Below, piece by piece: positions 1-8,426 of a stretch of 64,000 nucleotides of DNA (its first letter is position 1; the number at the start of each line of letters is the position of its first letter). The notes under the pieces are model-generated. The model saw nothing but the letters and a program-made list of their open reading frames with translations. It made no database searches and was not told where the DNA came from. The position numbers and the translations under genes were made by a program. This DNA comes from Pseudomonadota bacterium (GTDB taxonomy: Bacteria; Pseudomonadota; Alphaproteobacteria; Rhizobiales; Hyphomicrobiaceae), in NCBI GenBank assembly GCA_018242295.1, contig JAFECE010000009.1, forward strand, positions 186,001 through 250,000, written 5' to 3'.

Positions 1-741
1 TTCTTCGTTCGCGAGACGGCCTTGCGCGTTGACCGAAAGCTGGAAATCGAGGTTCGGAAGCGAAGGCGACGATCCGACGACGCCGACAGCGGCCTGCAGG
101 TTTTCGGCGCGAACCGCGTTGACGATATCGCCTGCTGAAAGACCAAGCTCGGCCGCCTTCGCCGGATCGACCCAGACCCGCATCGAATAATCGCCCGAGC
201 CGAAGAGCTGCACGTCGCCGACGCCGTTGATGCGTGCAAGCCGGTCCTTGACGTTGATAACCGCGTAATTGCGCAGGTACGTCATGTCGTAGCGGTTGTT
301 CGGCGACAGCAAGTGCACGACCATTGTGAGGTCGGGCGAACTCTTGACGGTCGTGATGCCGAGCGCGCGCACGTCAGCCGGAAGACGCGGCTCTGCCTGC
401 GAGACGCGGTTTTGAACGAGCTGCTGCGCCTTGTCGGGATCGGTGCCGAGCCGGAACGTGACGGTCAGCGTCATCAATCCATCGGTCGTCGCCTGGCTGC
501 TCATATAGAGCATGCCTTCGACGCCGTTGATCTGCTCTTCGATCGGCGTCGCGACCGTTTCTGCGATGACTTTCGGATTGGCGCCCGGGTAGTTGGCGCG
601 AACCACGACCTGGGGCGGGACGACTTCCGGATACTCGGAAATCGGCATCGCCGGCAAAGCCAAGAGGCCACCGAGGAAAATCAGCGTGGAAAGCACGCCT
701 GCAAAGATCGGGCGATCGATGAAGAACTTCGAGATGTTCAT
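1..741 (-). CDS. RND efflux transporter inner-membrane permease, HAE1/AcrB type (partial)
   Basis: The N-terminal part of a proton-driven multidrug efflux permease of the inner membrane; the C-terminal part lies beyond the left edge of the window. The start is the ATG at 741, giving MNISKFFIDRPIFAGVLS and then MPISEYPEVVPPQV, which is the standard opening of AcrB/MexB proteins (cytoplasmic amphipathic helix, TM1, start of the periplasmic porter domain). It lies 33 bases behind the adaptor gene on the same strand, as in acrAB-type operons, so the two should be co-transcribed. No outer-membrane channel gene is visible here. The family is certain; the substrates cannot be read from sequence. Confidence 0.93.
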   Translation of the reverse strand, partial: MNISKFFIDRPIFAGVLSTLIFLGGLLALPAMPISEYPEVVPPQVVVRANYPGANPKVIAETVATPIEEQINGVEGMLYMSSQATTDGLMTLTVTFRLGTDPDKAQQLVQNRVSQAEPRLPADVRALGITTVKSSPDLTMVVHLLSPNNRYDMTYLRNYAVINVKDRLARINGVGDVQLFGSGDYSMRVWVDPAKAAELGLSAGDIVNAVRAENLQAAVGVVGSSPSLPNLDFQLSVNAQGRLANEE

Positions 742-774
742 GGCTGGCGCGCCTTGCTGGCTTTGCGTGAGGGT

Positions 775-1983
775 TTACTGCTGCGCAGTCGCCGAAGGTT
801 TGTCGGCAGCCGCATGTTCTTCCGCCAATGGACGGCCATCCATGGCGACAGGTTCCGGCGCGACTTCATCGCCCGGCTTCACGCGTTGCAAACCTGCGAC
901 GACGATCCGGTCACCCGCGTTGAGGCCGCTCGTGATGATGCGAAGGTCGTCGGCCATCGTCCCGAGCTTCACTTCGCGATAGGCAGTCTTGTTGTCCTTG
1001 CCGACGACGATGACGTACTTCTTGTCCTGGTCGGTTCCGATGGCGCGCTCGGTGATCGCAATGATCGGAGCGCTGCGGGGTTTTGCCATCCTCACGCGGA
1101 CGAACTGACCGGCGATGAGGCGCCCGTCTGTGTTGTCGAGTGTCGCGCGGAGCCGCACGGTGCCGCTCGCAACGTCGACCTTGTTGTCGATCAGCTGCAG
1201 AGTGCCGCGGCGCCATTGGTCCGCTGTCGCGGGCGTCGAAATCGCGACTGGTATCTGCTCGACGCGCGCGGTGGCGTTAGCCTCGGGCGAAAGCGTTGCA
1301 AGTGCCTGCGCCACGACGTTCTCGTCGGCGTTGAAGCTCGCGTAGATCGGGTTGACCGACACGATCGTCGTCAGAACCGGAGCGTTCGGACCCGACTCGA
1401 CGAGGTTGCCGACAGTGACTTCGCGGCGTCCGGCGCGGCCCGATACTGGCGCGCGCACTTCGGTCCAGGCGAGATTGAGCTTGGCGGTTTGCAACGCTGC
1501 CTGTGCGCTTTTGAGGTTCGCGACGGCTGCATCGTAAGCGTTCGCGCGCGTATCGAGTTCGCGTTCCGAAAGGGCATTCCCGATGATCTTGCGGGCCCGT
1601 TCAACGTCAGCCTTCGTGAAAACGACCTGTGCTTCCGCCGCACCGACGAGGCCTTTCAAACGATCGACCTCTGCCGCATAAGGCGCGGGATCGATCGTCA
1701 CAAGTGAATCGCCCGCTTTGACCAGCGCGCCTTCGCGGAAATGAATATTGAGGATCTGACCGGCGACGCGAGGACGAAGCTCGACACGCTCGACCGCTTC
1801 GAGCCGGCCTGAGAACTCATCCCACGTATCGATCTCGCGGGCTTCGACTGTCGCGACGGAGACGGGTACTGCGGAATGGACCTGGGCAAGCGCCGTGTGA
1901 GCTTGGGCTGCCATAAGAAGGGATGCGACGGCGACCGGACCGGTCAGTCTCGTCAGAGATTTGGAGGAAAGGCGAAGTCTCAT
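775..1983 (-). CDS. RND efflux periplasmic adaptor (membrane fusion protein, AcrA/MexA type)
   Basis: Periplasmic adaptor that links the RND permease to an outer-membrane channel. I chose the ATG at 1983 (402 residues) because AAGGAG lies 5 to 6 bases upstream; a GTG two codons earlier is less likely. The protein has an N-terminal signal sequence ending near AHTALAQ, a biotinyl-lipoyl half (RPRVAGQILNIHF), an alpha-helical hairpin, the second lipoyl half (LAWTEVRAPVSGRAGRREV) and a beta-barrel domain. Length is normal for the family. It is the promoter-proximal gene of the pair and faces the TetR regulator across an intergenic region with a large dyad, so repression by that regulator is likely. 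Confidence 0.94.
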   Translation of the reverse strand: MRLRLSSKSLTRLTGPVAVASLLMAAQAHTALAQVHSAVPVSVATVEAREIDTWDEFSGRLEAVERVELRPRVAGQILNIHFREGALVKAGDSLVTIDPAPYAAEVDRLKGLVGAAEAQVVFTKADVERARKIIGNALSERELDTRANAYDAAVANLKSAQAALQTAKLNLAWTEVRAPVSGRAGRREVTVGNLVESGPNAPVLTTIVSVNPIYASFNADENVVAQALATLSPEANATARVEQIPVAISTPATADQWRRGTLQLIDNKVDVASGTVRLRATLDNTDGRLIAGQFVRVRMAKPRSAPIIAITERAIGTDQDKKYVIVVGKDNKTAYREVKLGTMADDLRIITSGLNAGDRIVVAGLQRVKPGDEVAPEPVAMDGRPLAEEHAAADKPSATAQQ

Positions 1984-2343
1984 GATCACTCCTTCGAATG
2001 TACGCGCCTGGCGCTCGCCGGACGGCCAGCAGCGGGCCGGCGGTGCAAGTGGAAAGCGTTGGAAGGCCGATGTGTGCCCTAGCGAAAGGTCGAGGCGGGC
2101 TCGTTGCTAGGAGAAATTGTCGACGCTGGGCCCAGGCGGCCACCGATCGCGCAATGCGTCGGACCGCCCAGTCTTTTCGACAGAATCTCCTTCGTCCCGC
2201 GATTGATACCCGCAGGCGGATACGACGAACGGAACGTGCGCCTCATCGTAGATTTGACTGGAGGTACGTCCTGAAACCCACCCCGCAAATCCTTGGAGGA
2301 TTGCAGTCGCGCTAGTGAAAGATCTTTTCATCGTGCGCAGTTT

Positions 2344-2379
2344 CCCTATATATATGTACCGAGCGGTACCGATATAGGG
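2344..2379. promoter_or_regulatory. Large interrupted palindrome, probable TetR operator of the RND pump
   Basis: The 487 bases between the adaptor start (1983) and the regulator start (2471) hold no convincing gene. They carry a dyad whose core GTACCG-AG-CGGTAC (2356-2369) is perfect. It is nested in outer arms CCCTATAT (2344-2351) and ATATAGGG (2372-2379), which are also exact complements. TetR proteins that guard RND pumps bind dyads of this size between the divergent genes. It lies about 90 bases from the chosen regulator start and 360 from the adaptor. Binding is inferred from position and symmetry. Confidence 0.72.
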
Positions 2380-2470
2380 TGGCTGCTGGGACTGTCAACC
2401 GTTATTTGTATCGATAAGTATGAAAATCTACAGGTGTAAGACAGAGAAAACAATGATCGGGAGAGAAGCG

Positions 2471-3070
2471 GTGCAAAAAGGCCGCCCCAGGGAATTCGAC
2501 AAGGAGCAGGTGCTCGATAAGGCTCTGCACGTCTTTTGGAAGCGCGGTTACGAAGGAACGTCGCTTTCCGACCTGACGGAAGCCATGGGCATCAACCGCC
2601 CGAGCCTCTATGCGGCCTTTGGTAACAAGGAGGAGCTCTTCAAGCTGGCTCTCGATCGTTACGTCGAGAAGGGCCCGGGTTCCGTCCATCGTGCTTCGCT
2701 TCAGTTGCCGACGGCGAGGGCCGTGGTCGAGAGTCTCCTGACGTCCTCCGCGACCATGTTGACAGACCCGTCAACCCCCCCTGGGTGCCTCGCGGTACAG
2801 GGCGCGCTGTCCTGCGGTGAGGCCTCGGAATCGATCAAGCAGGCGCTTTGCGAACGCCGGTCGCTCGGTGAGCAGCAGCTTCGTCAGCGCTTCGAACGCG
2901 CCAAGAACGAGGGCGACCTCGGACCGGATTCTGATCCTGCGAGTCTCGCTCGGTATGTCATGACCGTGATGCAAGGCATGTCTGTGCAGGCGTCGGGCGG
3001 GGCAACTCGTGCGGATCTCCTGGCGGTCGTGGACATGGCTTTGAAAGCGTGGTCCTCGTCTAAGGGCTAG
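2471..3070 (+). CDS. TetR family transcriptional regulator
   Basis: DNA-binding repressor, about 199 residues from the preferred GTG at 2471, which has GGGAGAG five bases upstream and yields the usual short N-terminus MQKGRPREFDKEQV. The frame is open back to an ATG at 2420, which would add 17 unusual residues. The helix-turn-helix is clear (GYEGTSLSDLTEAMGINRPSLY, with the recognition helix ending in SLYAAFGNKEEL). The ligand domain resembles that of regulators active on quaternary compounds or phenolics (PPGCLAVQGAL). It is divergent from the RND efflux genes and is probably their local repressor and its own. Confidence 0.93.
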   Translation: MQKGRPREFDKEQVLDKALHVFWKRGYEGTSLSDLTEAMGINRPSLYAAFGNKEELFKLALDRYVEKGPGSVHRASLQLPTARAVVESLLTSSATMLTDPSTPPGCLAVQGALSCGEASESIKQALCERRSLGEQQLRQRFERAKNEGDLGPDSDPASLARYVMTVMQGMSVQASGGATRADLLAVVDMALKAWSSSKG

Positions 3071-3201
3071 TTCATGTGATGGGCTTGCCCCCGCACGCGG
3101 GGTCCTGTAGCCCGCGTCGCAAGTGGTCGCAGAAAAGCTCGATCGGTCCCACCTATATCGCGCAAGCGGTCAGGTAAAATTTTCATTTGCGGAGTTCTTC
3201 A

Positions 3202-4512
3202 ATGGCCCAGGGGCCCGGCATTGGCATTGGCAGAAGAACGATCCGCGGCTTGATCGTCCGACAACTCGCCATCATCTGTCTGACAGCGTTGTCGCCCGCA
3301 AGCGGCGCCCAGGCGGCGGAGAAATCCTGCAACGCGAATGCCGGCATAACTTTGCCGAAGGGCTTCTGCGCCACGATCTTCGCCGATCACGTCGGAGCAC
3401 CCCGCCACATGGCCGTCGCGCCCGATGGCACCGTCTACGTCAACAATCGTAGCCGCAAGCCATCTCCCGGCGGCTCGTTGCTCGCCTTGAAAGACAGCAA
3501 GGGCGACGGCCACGCCGATATCATCGAACGGTTCGGCCCCGCGGACACCGGCGGCACCGGCATCGCGATCTATAAAAATGGCCTCTTCGTAGACATCGGC
3601 GACAAGATCGTTCGCTATGAACTCGCACCCGGCGACATTGCGCCGAAGGGCCAGCCCGAAACGGCCGTGTCCGGCATCCCGCACAATGGCGATCATAAAT
3701 CCCGGCCGTTCTCGATCGATCTGAAAGGCAACCTCTTCGTCGATCTCGGCTCGGCGACGAACTCTTGCCAGAAAGACAACCGAGCTGAGGAATCGCCAGG
3801 CATCGATCCCTGTGTCGAACTCGAAACGAATGCTGGAATTTGGCGCTTTGACGCCAACAAAACCGGGCAGGTGTTTTCGCCTGCCGAGCGGTACGCGACT
3901 GGCCTCCGCAACGCCGAAGGCATCGACTTCGACGACGATGGCCGGATCTTCGCCACCCAACACGGCCGCGATCAGCTCCGTGAGAACTGGCCGAAACTCT
4001 ATTCGCCGAAACAGGGTTCGGATCAGCCCGCCGAAGTTCTGGTTGAGCTTCAACAAGGCGGCGATTACGGCTGGCCGTATTGCTACTACGACGGCATACA
4101 GCAGAAAAACGTTCTTGCGCCCGAGTATGGCGGCGACGGTGGCAAGGCGGTCGGACGATGCGCCGAAAAACTTCCGCCGGTCGCGGCGTTTCCCGGCCAT
4201 TGGGCGCCGAACGATCTCAAGATCTATAAGGCTAAGGCGTTCCCTGTGGCATACCGCGGCGGAGCCTTCATCGCTTTCCATGGGTCCTGGAACCGTTCAG
4301 AAGGGCCGCAGCAGGGCTATAACGTCGTGTTCCAGCCGCTGACCGGCGGCAAAGCGTCCGGTCTATACACCGTCTTTGCCGAAGGCTTTCGGGGCGGGGA
4401 CGCAACAGGGACCGAGCACCGTCCGACAGGGCTTGCAGTCGGACCCGACGGCGCGCTTTACGTCAGCGACGACGCAGCTGGCCGAATCTGGCGGATCGTC
4501 TACACAGGCTAA
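3202..4512 (+). CDS. Secreted sorbosone/glucose dehydrogenase-like beta-propeller protein
   Basis: About 436 residues from the ATG at 3202, which has GGAG seven bases upstream; an in-frame start at 3187 lacks such support. It has an N-terminal export signal ending near SGAQAAEK, then a propeller with blade sequences such as PRHMAVAPDGTVYVNNRS, GLRNAEGIDFDDDGRIFATQHGRD and PTGLAVGPDGALYVSDDAAG. This is the GSDH/L-sorbosone dehydrogenase fold, whose characterised members use PQQ to oxidise sugars in the periplasm. Several Cys residues could form disulfides. It sits between the TetR gene and hpnA, 33 bases before hpnA, but has no known part in hopanoid synthesis. Substrate and even enzymatic activity are unproven. 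Confidence 0.85.
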   Translation: MAQGPGIGIGRRTIRGLIVRQLAIICLTALSPASGAQAAEKSCNANAGITLPKGFCATIFADHVGAPRHMAVAPDGTVYVNNRSRKPSPGGSLLALKDSKGDGHADIIERFGPADTGGTGIAIYKNGLFVDIGDKIVRYELAPGDIAPKGQPETAVSGIPHNGDHKSRPFSIDLKGNLFVDLGSATNSCQKDNRAEESPGIDPCVELETNAGIWRFDANKTGQVFSPAERYATGLRNAEGIDFDDDGRIFATQHGRDQLRENWPKLYSPKQGSDQPAEVLVELQQGGDYGWPYCYYDGIQQKNVLAPEYGGDGGKAVGRCAEKLPPVAAFPGHWAPNDLKIYKAKAFPVAYRGGAFIAFHGSWNRSEGPQQGYNVVFQPLTGGKASGLYTVFAEGFRGGDATGTEHRPTGLAVGPDGALYVSDDAAGRIWRIVYTG

Positions 4513-4545
4513 TCTGCATTTCGAGCGCGAAGGGGCGAGCGACCG

Positions 4546-5547
4546 TTGGCGGCAAAAGACATCGCGTTTCTGACCGGCGCCTCGGGATTTGTAGGCTCTG
4601 CCGTCGCGCGTCGCCTCATCGATGAAGGATTTTCCGTCCGCGCGTTGGTTCGGCGAACGAGCAACCGTGCCAATCTTAGAGACATCGGTCTTGAAGTCGT
4701 TGAAGGCGATATTCGCGACGGGGGCCTGTTGGCCAAAGCCGTGCAGGGTGCGCGTTACGTCTTTCACGTCGCCGCCGACTATCGCCTGTGGGCGCCTGAC
4801 CCGGAAGAGATCGTCGCCACGAATACCGCCGGCACGCGGGCGGTCATGGAGGCCGCTCTCAAGGCCGGCGTCGAGCGCGTCGTTTACACGTCGAGCGTCG
4901 CGACGCTGAGGCTGACGGGCAACGGTTTGCCTTCGAATGAAACTATGCCGCTCGATGCCGCGAATGCCATCGGCGCGTACAAGAGAAGCAAGGTTCTCGC
5001 TGAACGTCTCGTCGAGCGTATGGTTGCCGACGATGGGCTGCAGGCAGTCATCGTTAACCCTTCGACACCGATCGGACCGCGTGATGTTCGCCCGACGCCG
5101 ACCGGACGCATCGTCGTCGAGGCTGCATCGGGCAGAATGCCAGCGTATGTTGAGACGGGATTAAATCTCGTGCATGTCGATGACGTCGCGGACGGCCACC
5201 TTGCGGCCTTGAAACACGGGCGAATTGGTGAACGTTATATTCTGGGGGGACAGGACATGACGCTCGGAGAAATGCTCACTGACATCGCTCGCCTCGCCGG
5301 TCGACGGCCGCCGGCGATCAAACTTCCGCGTCAGATGATCTATCCGATTGCCTATAGTGCGGAAGCGGTTGCCCGTTTAACGGGACGCGAGCCCTTCGCT
5401 ACCGTGGATGGTCTGCGCATGGCCAAATACAAAATGTTTTTTTCATCCGCCAAAGCCGAGCGCGAACTCTCCTACCGCGCGCGTCCCGCCACGGATGCCT
5501 TGGCCGAGGCCTATCGCTGGTTTCGTGATGCGGGGTACCTCAAGTGA
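4546..5547 (+). CDS. hpnA: Hopanoid-associated sugar epimerase HpnA
   Basis: NAD-dependent epimerase/dehydratase of the extended SDR family, 333 residues. It shows the Rossmann nucleotide motif TGASGFVGSAVA near residue 10, VARRLIDEGFSVRALVRR, and the active-site stretch with the Tyr-x3-Lys pair (AYKRSK). HpnA proteins accompany hopene genes and are thought to process a sugar nucleotide used in side-chain elaboration; the exact substrate is not established. The start is a TTG at 4546. The stop overlaps the GTG of hpnB (GTGA), showing coupled translation at the head of the hpn operon. Confidence 0.93.
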   Translation: MAAKDIAFLTGASGFVGSAVARRLIDEGFSVRALVRRTSNRANLRDIGLEVVEGDIRDGGLLAKAVQGARYVFHVAADYRLWAPDPEEIVATNTAGTRAVMEAALKAGVERVVYTSSVATLRLTGNGLPSNETMPLDAANAIGAYKRSKVLAERLVERMVADDGLQAVIVNPSTPIGPRDVRPTPTGRIVVEAASGRMPAYVETGLNLVHVDDVADGHLAALKHGRIGERYILGGQDMTLGEMLTDIARLAGRRPPAIKLPRQMIYPIAYSAEAVARLTGREPFATVDGLRMAKYKMFFSSAKAERELSYRARPATDALAEAYRWFRDAGYLK

Positions 5548-6707
5548 CCGCCGTCGATTGGATCGCGGCGCTTAGTCTCGCAGCTTGGGCTTACCTTCTG
5601 CTCTTCAACGGCGGGTTCTGGCTGACGAGCGAGCGCGAGGAAACCGAGCGCCAAAAATCGTCGGCGCCCGCTGCATGGCCGCGGGTAACGGCTGTCATTC
5701 CCGCGCGCAACGAAGCCGATATGCTGCCCTTTTCGCTCGCGTCGCTGGCGGCCCAGGATTATCCCGGCGAATTCTCGATCGTTCTCGTCGATGATCAAAG
5801 CACCGACGGCACCGCCGAAGTTGCGCGATCCATTGCCGCGAATTCAACGCGGGAAATAACCATCATCAACGGTGCGCCGCTGCCGTCTGCCTGGACGGGC
5901 AAGGTATGGGCGATGCATCAGGGCATCGCCGCTGCATCGCTTTCGAAATCGAAACCGGATTACCTGCTGCTGACGGATGCCGATATCAGCTACGCGTCCG
6001 GGATGCTTCAGTCGCTCGTGATGAGCACGTGCACAAACGGCCGCGCCATGACGTCTGTCATGGCCAAGCTCAAATGCCAAAGCCTCGCTGAGCGGGCGTT
6101 GGTTCCTGCCTTCATCTTTTTCTTTCAGATGCTTTATCCATTTCGCTGGGTAAACCGCCATCGCGCTGCAACTGCTGCGGCAGCGGGCGGTTGCATGTTG
6201 GTCGACCGCGGTGCACTCGAGCGTGCCGGCGGCATTGCAGCAATTCGCGGTGCGCTCATTGACGATTGTGCTCTCGGAAAACTGTTGAAAAAGCAGGGAC
6301 CGATCTGGCTTGGACTGTCGCACAACGTGATCAGTCTTCGCGATTATCCAACATTTGACGATATTCGCCGAATGGTTGCGCGGTCAGCCTATGCCCAACT
6401 GCATTATTCGCCGTTATTGCTGCTCGGAACAGTCGTTGGCATGGCCGCTATTTACTTGGTGCCGCTCGCATTTGTCTTTTTCGCCGGTTTCCCGGCGAAC
6501 GTTCTCGCGGGAGCTGCGTATCTGTTAATGATAATTGCCTTCCAACCGACGTTGCGCTTTTACAACCGTTCGCCACTTTGGGGCGTCGCGCTACCAGTTA
6601 TCGCGATGACCTATGTGGGTTTCACGCTAGATTCGGCGTATCAGCATAAGCGCGGTCGCGGAGGTCTCTGGAAGGGCCGGGTACAGGCCGAAGTAGGAAG
6701 GCAATGA
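5544..6707 (+). CDS. hpnB: Hopanoid-associated glycosyltransferase HpnB
   Basis: Family 2 glycosyltransferase, 387 residues, GTG start overlapping the hpnA stop. It has an N-terminal membrane segment, then the GT-A core (AVIPARNEADMLPFSLASL, VLVDDQSTDGTAEVA, LLTDADISY with the DxD metal site) and a C-terminal pair of hydrophobic segments (VVGMAAIYLVPLAFVFFAG). The active site faces the cytoplasm at the inner membrane. HpnB is always found with squalene and hopene genes and presumably glycosylates a hopanoid head group, but a biochemical assignment is lacking. The stop overlaps the ATG of hpnC. Confidence 0.93.
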   Translation: MTAVDWIAALSLAAWAYLLLFNGGFWLTSEREETERQKSSAPAAWPRVTAVIPARNEADMLPFSLASLAAQDYPGEFSIVLVDDQSTDGTAEVARSIAANSTREITIINGAPLPSAWTGKVWAMHQGIAAASLSKSKPDYLLLTDADISYASGMLQSLVMSTCTNGRAMTSVMAKLKCQSLAERALVPAFIFFFQMLYPFRWVNRHRAATAAAAGGCMLVDRGALERAGGIAAIRGALIDDCALGKLLKKQGPIWLGLSHNVISLRDYPTFDDIRRMVARSAYAQLHYSPLLLLGTVVGMAAIYLVPLAFVFFAGFPANVLAGAAYLLMIIAFQPTLRFYNRSPLWGVALPVIAMTYVGFTLDSAYQHKRGRGGLWKGRVQAEVGRQ

Positions 6708-7594
6708 CGGTCGACGGCAAGTACAAATCCGGCAAGTCAGAGCGTGACGAGAATTTTCCTGTCGCGTCGCGTATTGTCTCCGCACGCCACCGCGCGCCGA
6801 TCCTCGCCTACTATCGCTTTGCGCGGGCCGCCGACGACGCTGCTGATCACCCGACGCTCGACGCCCAATCGAAGCTCGCAATTCTCGATGCGCTCGAAGA
6901 AACGCTTCTCGGCCGATCCGATTCCGCGACCGACGCGCTCGCGCTCCGCGAGCAGCTCCGCTTGCGAAATTTGAGCGCGCAGCACGCACTCGATCTTCTC
7001 AAGGCGTTTCGTCAGGATGTTACGAAGAACCGCTACGAGACGTGGGACGAGCTTCTCGACTATTGCCGCTATTCGGCGATGCCGGTCGGCCGGTTCGTGC
7101 TCGACGTCCATGGCGAGCCGAAATCGACGTGGCAGCATTCAGACGCATTGTGCACGGCCTTGCAGATCATCAACCACCTTCAAGATTGCGCCAAGGACTA
7201 CCGCAATATCGATCGGATCTACATTCCGCTCGACGATCTTTCGTTGCATGGAACGAGCGTCGCGGCTCTGGCGGCGCGCAAAGCGTCACCGGAATTGCGC
7301 GCCTGTTTGCGGACGTTGGCCATGCGGACCGAAGGCCTCATTCCCGATGCGGCCCTCCTGCCGTCGAGTGTCGCTGATACGCGGCTCGCCGTCGAAACAT
7401 CTGTCATCGTCGGCTTAGCACGCAAGCTCATCGGATTGCTGAAGACCCGGGATCCGCTTTCCCAGACCGTCCATCTGTCAAAACCACACGCAGCGGCGAT
7501 TGCTGCGCGCACGGCGGCCGCCACTCTTGTGGGTCGGGCTTTCACACGCGCTGCGTTTACGAAGTCGTCAAGGATGATGCCGCATGAGCGCTGA
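6704..7594 (+). CDS. hpnC: Hydroxysqualene synthase HpnC
   Basis: Squalene/phytoene synthase family, 296 residues, start overlapping the hpnB stop (ATGA). In the HpnCDE route, HpnD makes presqualene diphosphate, HpnC converts it to hydroxysqualene, and HpnE reduces this to squalene. The Asp-rich motif in RFARAADDAADH and the second region QIINHLQDCAKDYRNID are visible; the latter is less acidic than in HpnD, as expected for the HpnC type. The 3' end overlaps hpnD by 11 bases, so hpnA through hpnD form one coupled unit. Confidence 0.94.
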   Translation: MTVDGKYKSGKSERDENFPVASRIVSARHRAPILAYYRFARAADDAADHPTLDAQSKLAILDALEETLLGRSDSATDALALREQLRLRNLSAQHALDLLKAFRQDVTKNRYETWDELLDYCRYSAMPVGRFVLDVHGEPKSTWQHSDALCTALQIINHLQDCAKDYRNIDRIYIPLDDLSLHGTSVAALAARKASPELRACLRTLAMRTEGLIPDAALLPSSVADTRLAVETSVIVGLARKLIGLLKTRDPLSQTVHLSKPHAAAIAARTAAATLVGRAFTRAAFTKSSRMMPHER

Positions 7595-8426
7595 AATCGA
7601 CACCCTCGTTGCTGAAGAAACACCCGCAGCGGCAAGCAGCTCGTTTTATGCGGCAATGCGGGTCCTCCCGCGCCCGCAGCGCGATGCGATGTATCACGTC
7701 TATGCATTTTGCCGGGCCGTTGACGACGTCGCCGACAACGGCGGCGCGAGAGAGCTTCGCCTTGCCGATCTCGTTCAGTATCGCGAAGACATCGAAGAAC
7801 TCTATGCAACAGGACGCCGGACGCAGAGAACGCGCGACCTCGCCGGCCCGATCGCGCAATACGGCCTGCTGAAGGATGATTTCATCGCCGTGATCGACGG
7901 CATGGAAATGGATATCGTCCGCGATCTTCGCGCGCCCGAATGGAAGGTTCTCGACCTTTATTGCGATCGCGCAGCCTCGGCGGTCGGAAGATTGTCCGTG
8001 CGGATTTTCGGCATGGAGGAAGGCCCGGGAATTGAGCTTTCTCACAACCTGGGCCGCGCGCTTCAGCTGACGAACATCTTGCGCGACATCGATGAAGACG
8101 CCGCGATGGGCCGTCTTTATCTTCCCAAGGAGGCCCTGCGCGAATGCGGGCTCGGAGATCTTTCGATTGCCGAAATTCTCGCTGATCCGCGACTTGATCG
8201 CGTCTGCCGCGGCATCGCGGAAAAGGCGCGGAAGTACTACGACGCGTCGGAAGCCATCATGGCGCGGAGCTCGCGCCGTTCGGTCAGGTCGCCGCGAATG
8301 ATGGCAACCGTCTATCGGGGCATCCTCGAGAAGTTGATCGCACGGGGATGGCAAGCGCCGCGTGTCGATGTGCGGCGCTCCAAACGCACCGTCCTCTGGG
8401 CGGTCCTGCGCGACGGCATTTTTTAA
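7584..8426 (+). CDS. hpnD: Presqualene diphosphate synthase HpnD
   Basis: Condenses two farnesyl diphosphates to presqualene diphosphate, the first committed step to squalene. 280 residues, with both catalytic Asp-rich motifs intact: CRAVDDVADN near residue 50 and LTNILRDIDEDAAMGRLYLP in the second half. The start lies inside the 3' end of hpnC and the stop TAA is followed directly by the ATG of hpnE. The two motifs and the gene order separate it from carotenoid CrtB; no carotenoid genes are present here. Confidence 0.95.
   Translation: MSAEIDTLVAEETPAAASSSFYAAMRVLPRPQRDAMYHVYAFCRAVDDVADNGGARELRLADLVQYREDIEELYATGRRTQRTRDLAGPIAQYGLLKDDFIAVIDGMEMDIVRDLRAPEWKVLDLYCDRAASAVGRLSVRIFGMEEGPGIELSHNLGRALQLTNILRDIDEDAAMGRLYLPKEALRECGLGDLSIAEILADPRLDRVCRGIAEKARKYYDASEAIMARSSRRSVRSPRMMATVYRGILEKLIARGWQAPRVDVRRSKRTVLWAVLRDGIF

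Noticed and set aside
313-1707. 464-codon forward frame over the RND permease and adaptor genes
   Set aside because: It is antisense to two clear efflux genes and its translation is Arg/Asp-rich with no motif; a shadow of GC-rich coding DNA.
3089-3105. CCCCGC-AC-GCGGGG near the TetR stop
   Set aside because: The loop is only two bases and no T-run follows; it is probably a chance GC dyad.
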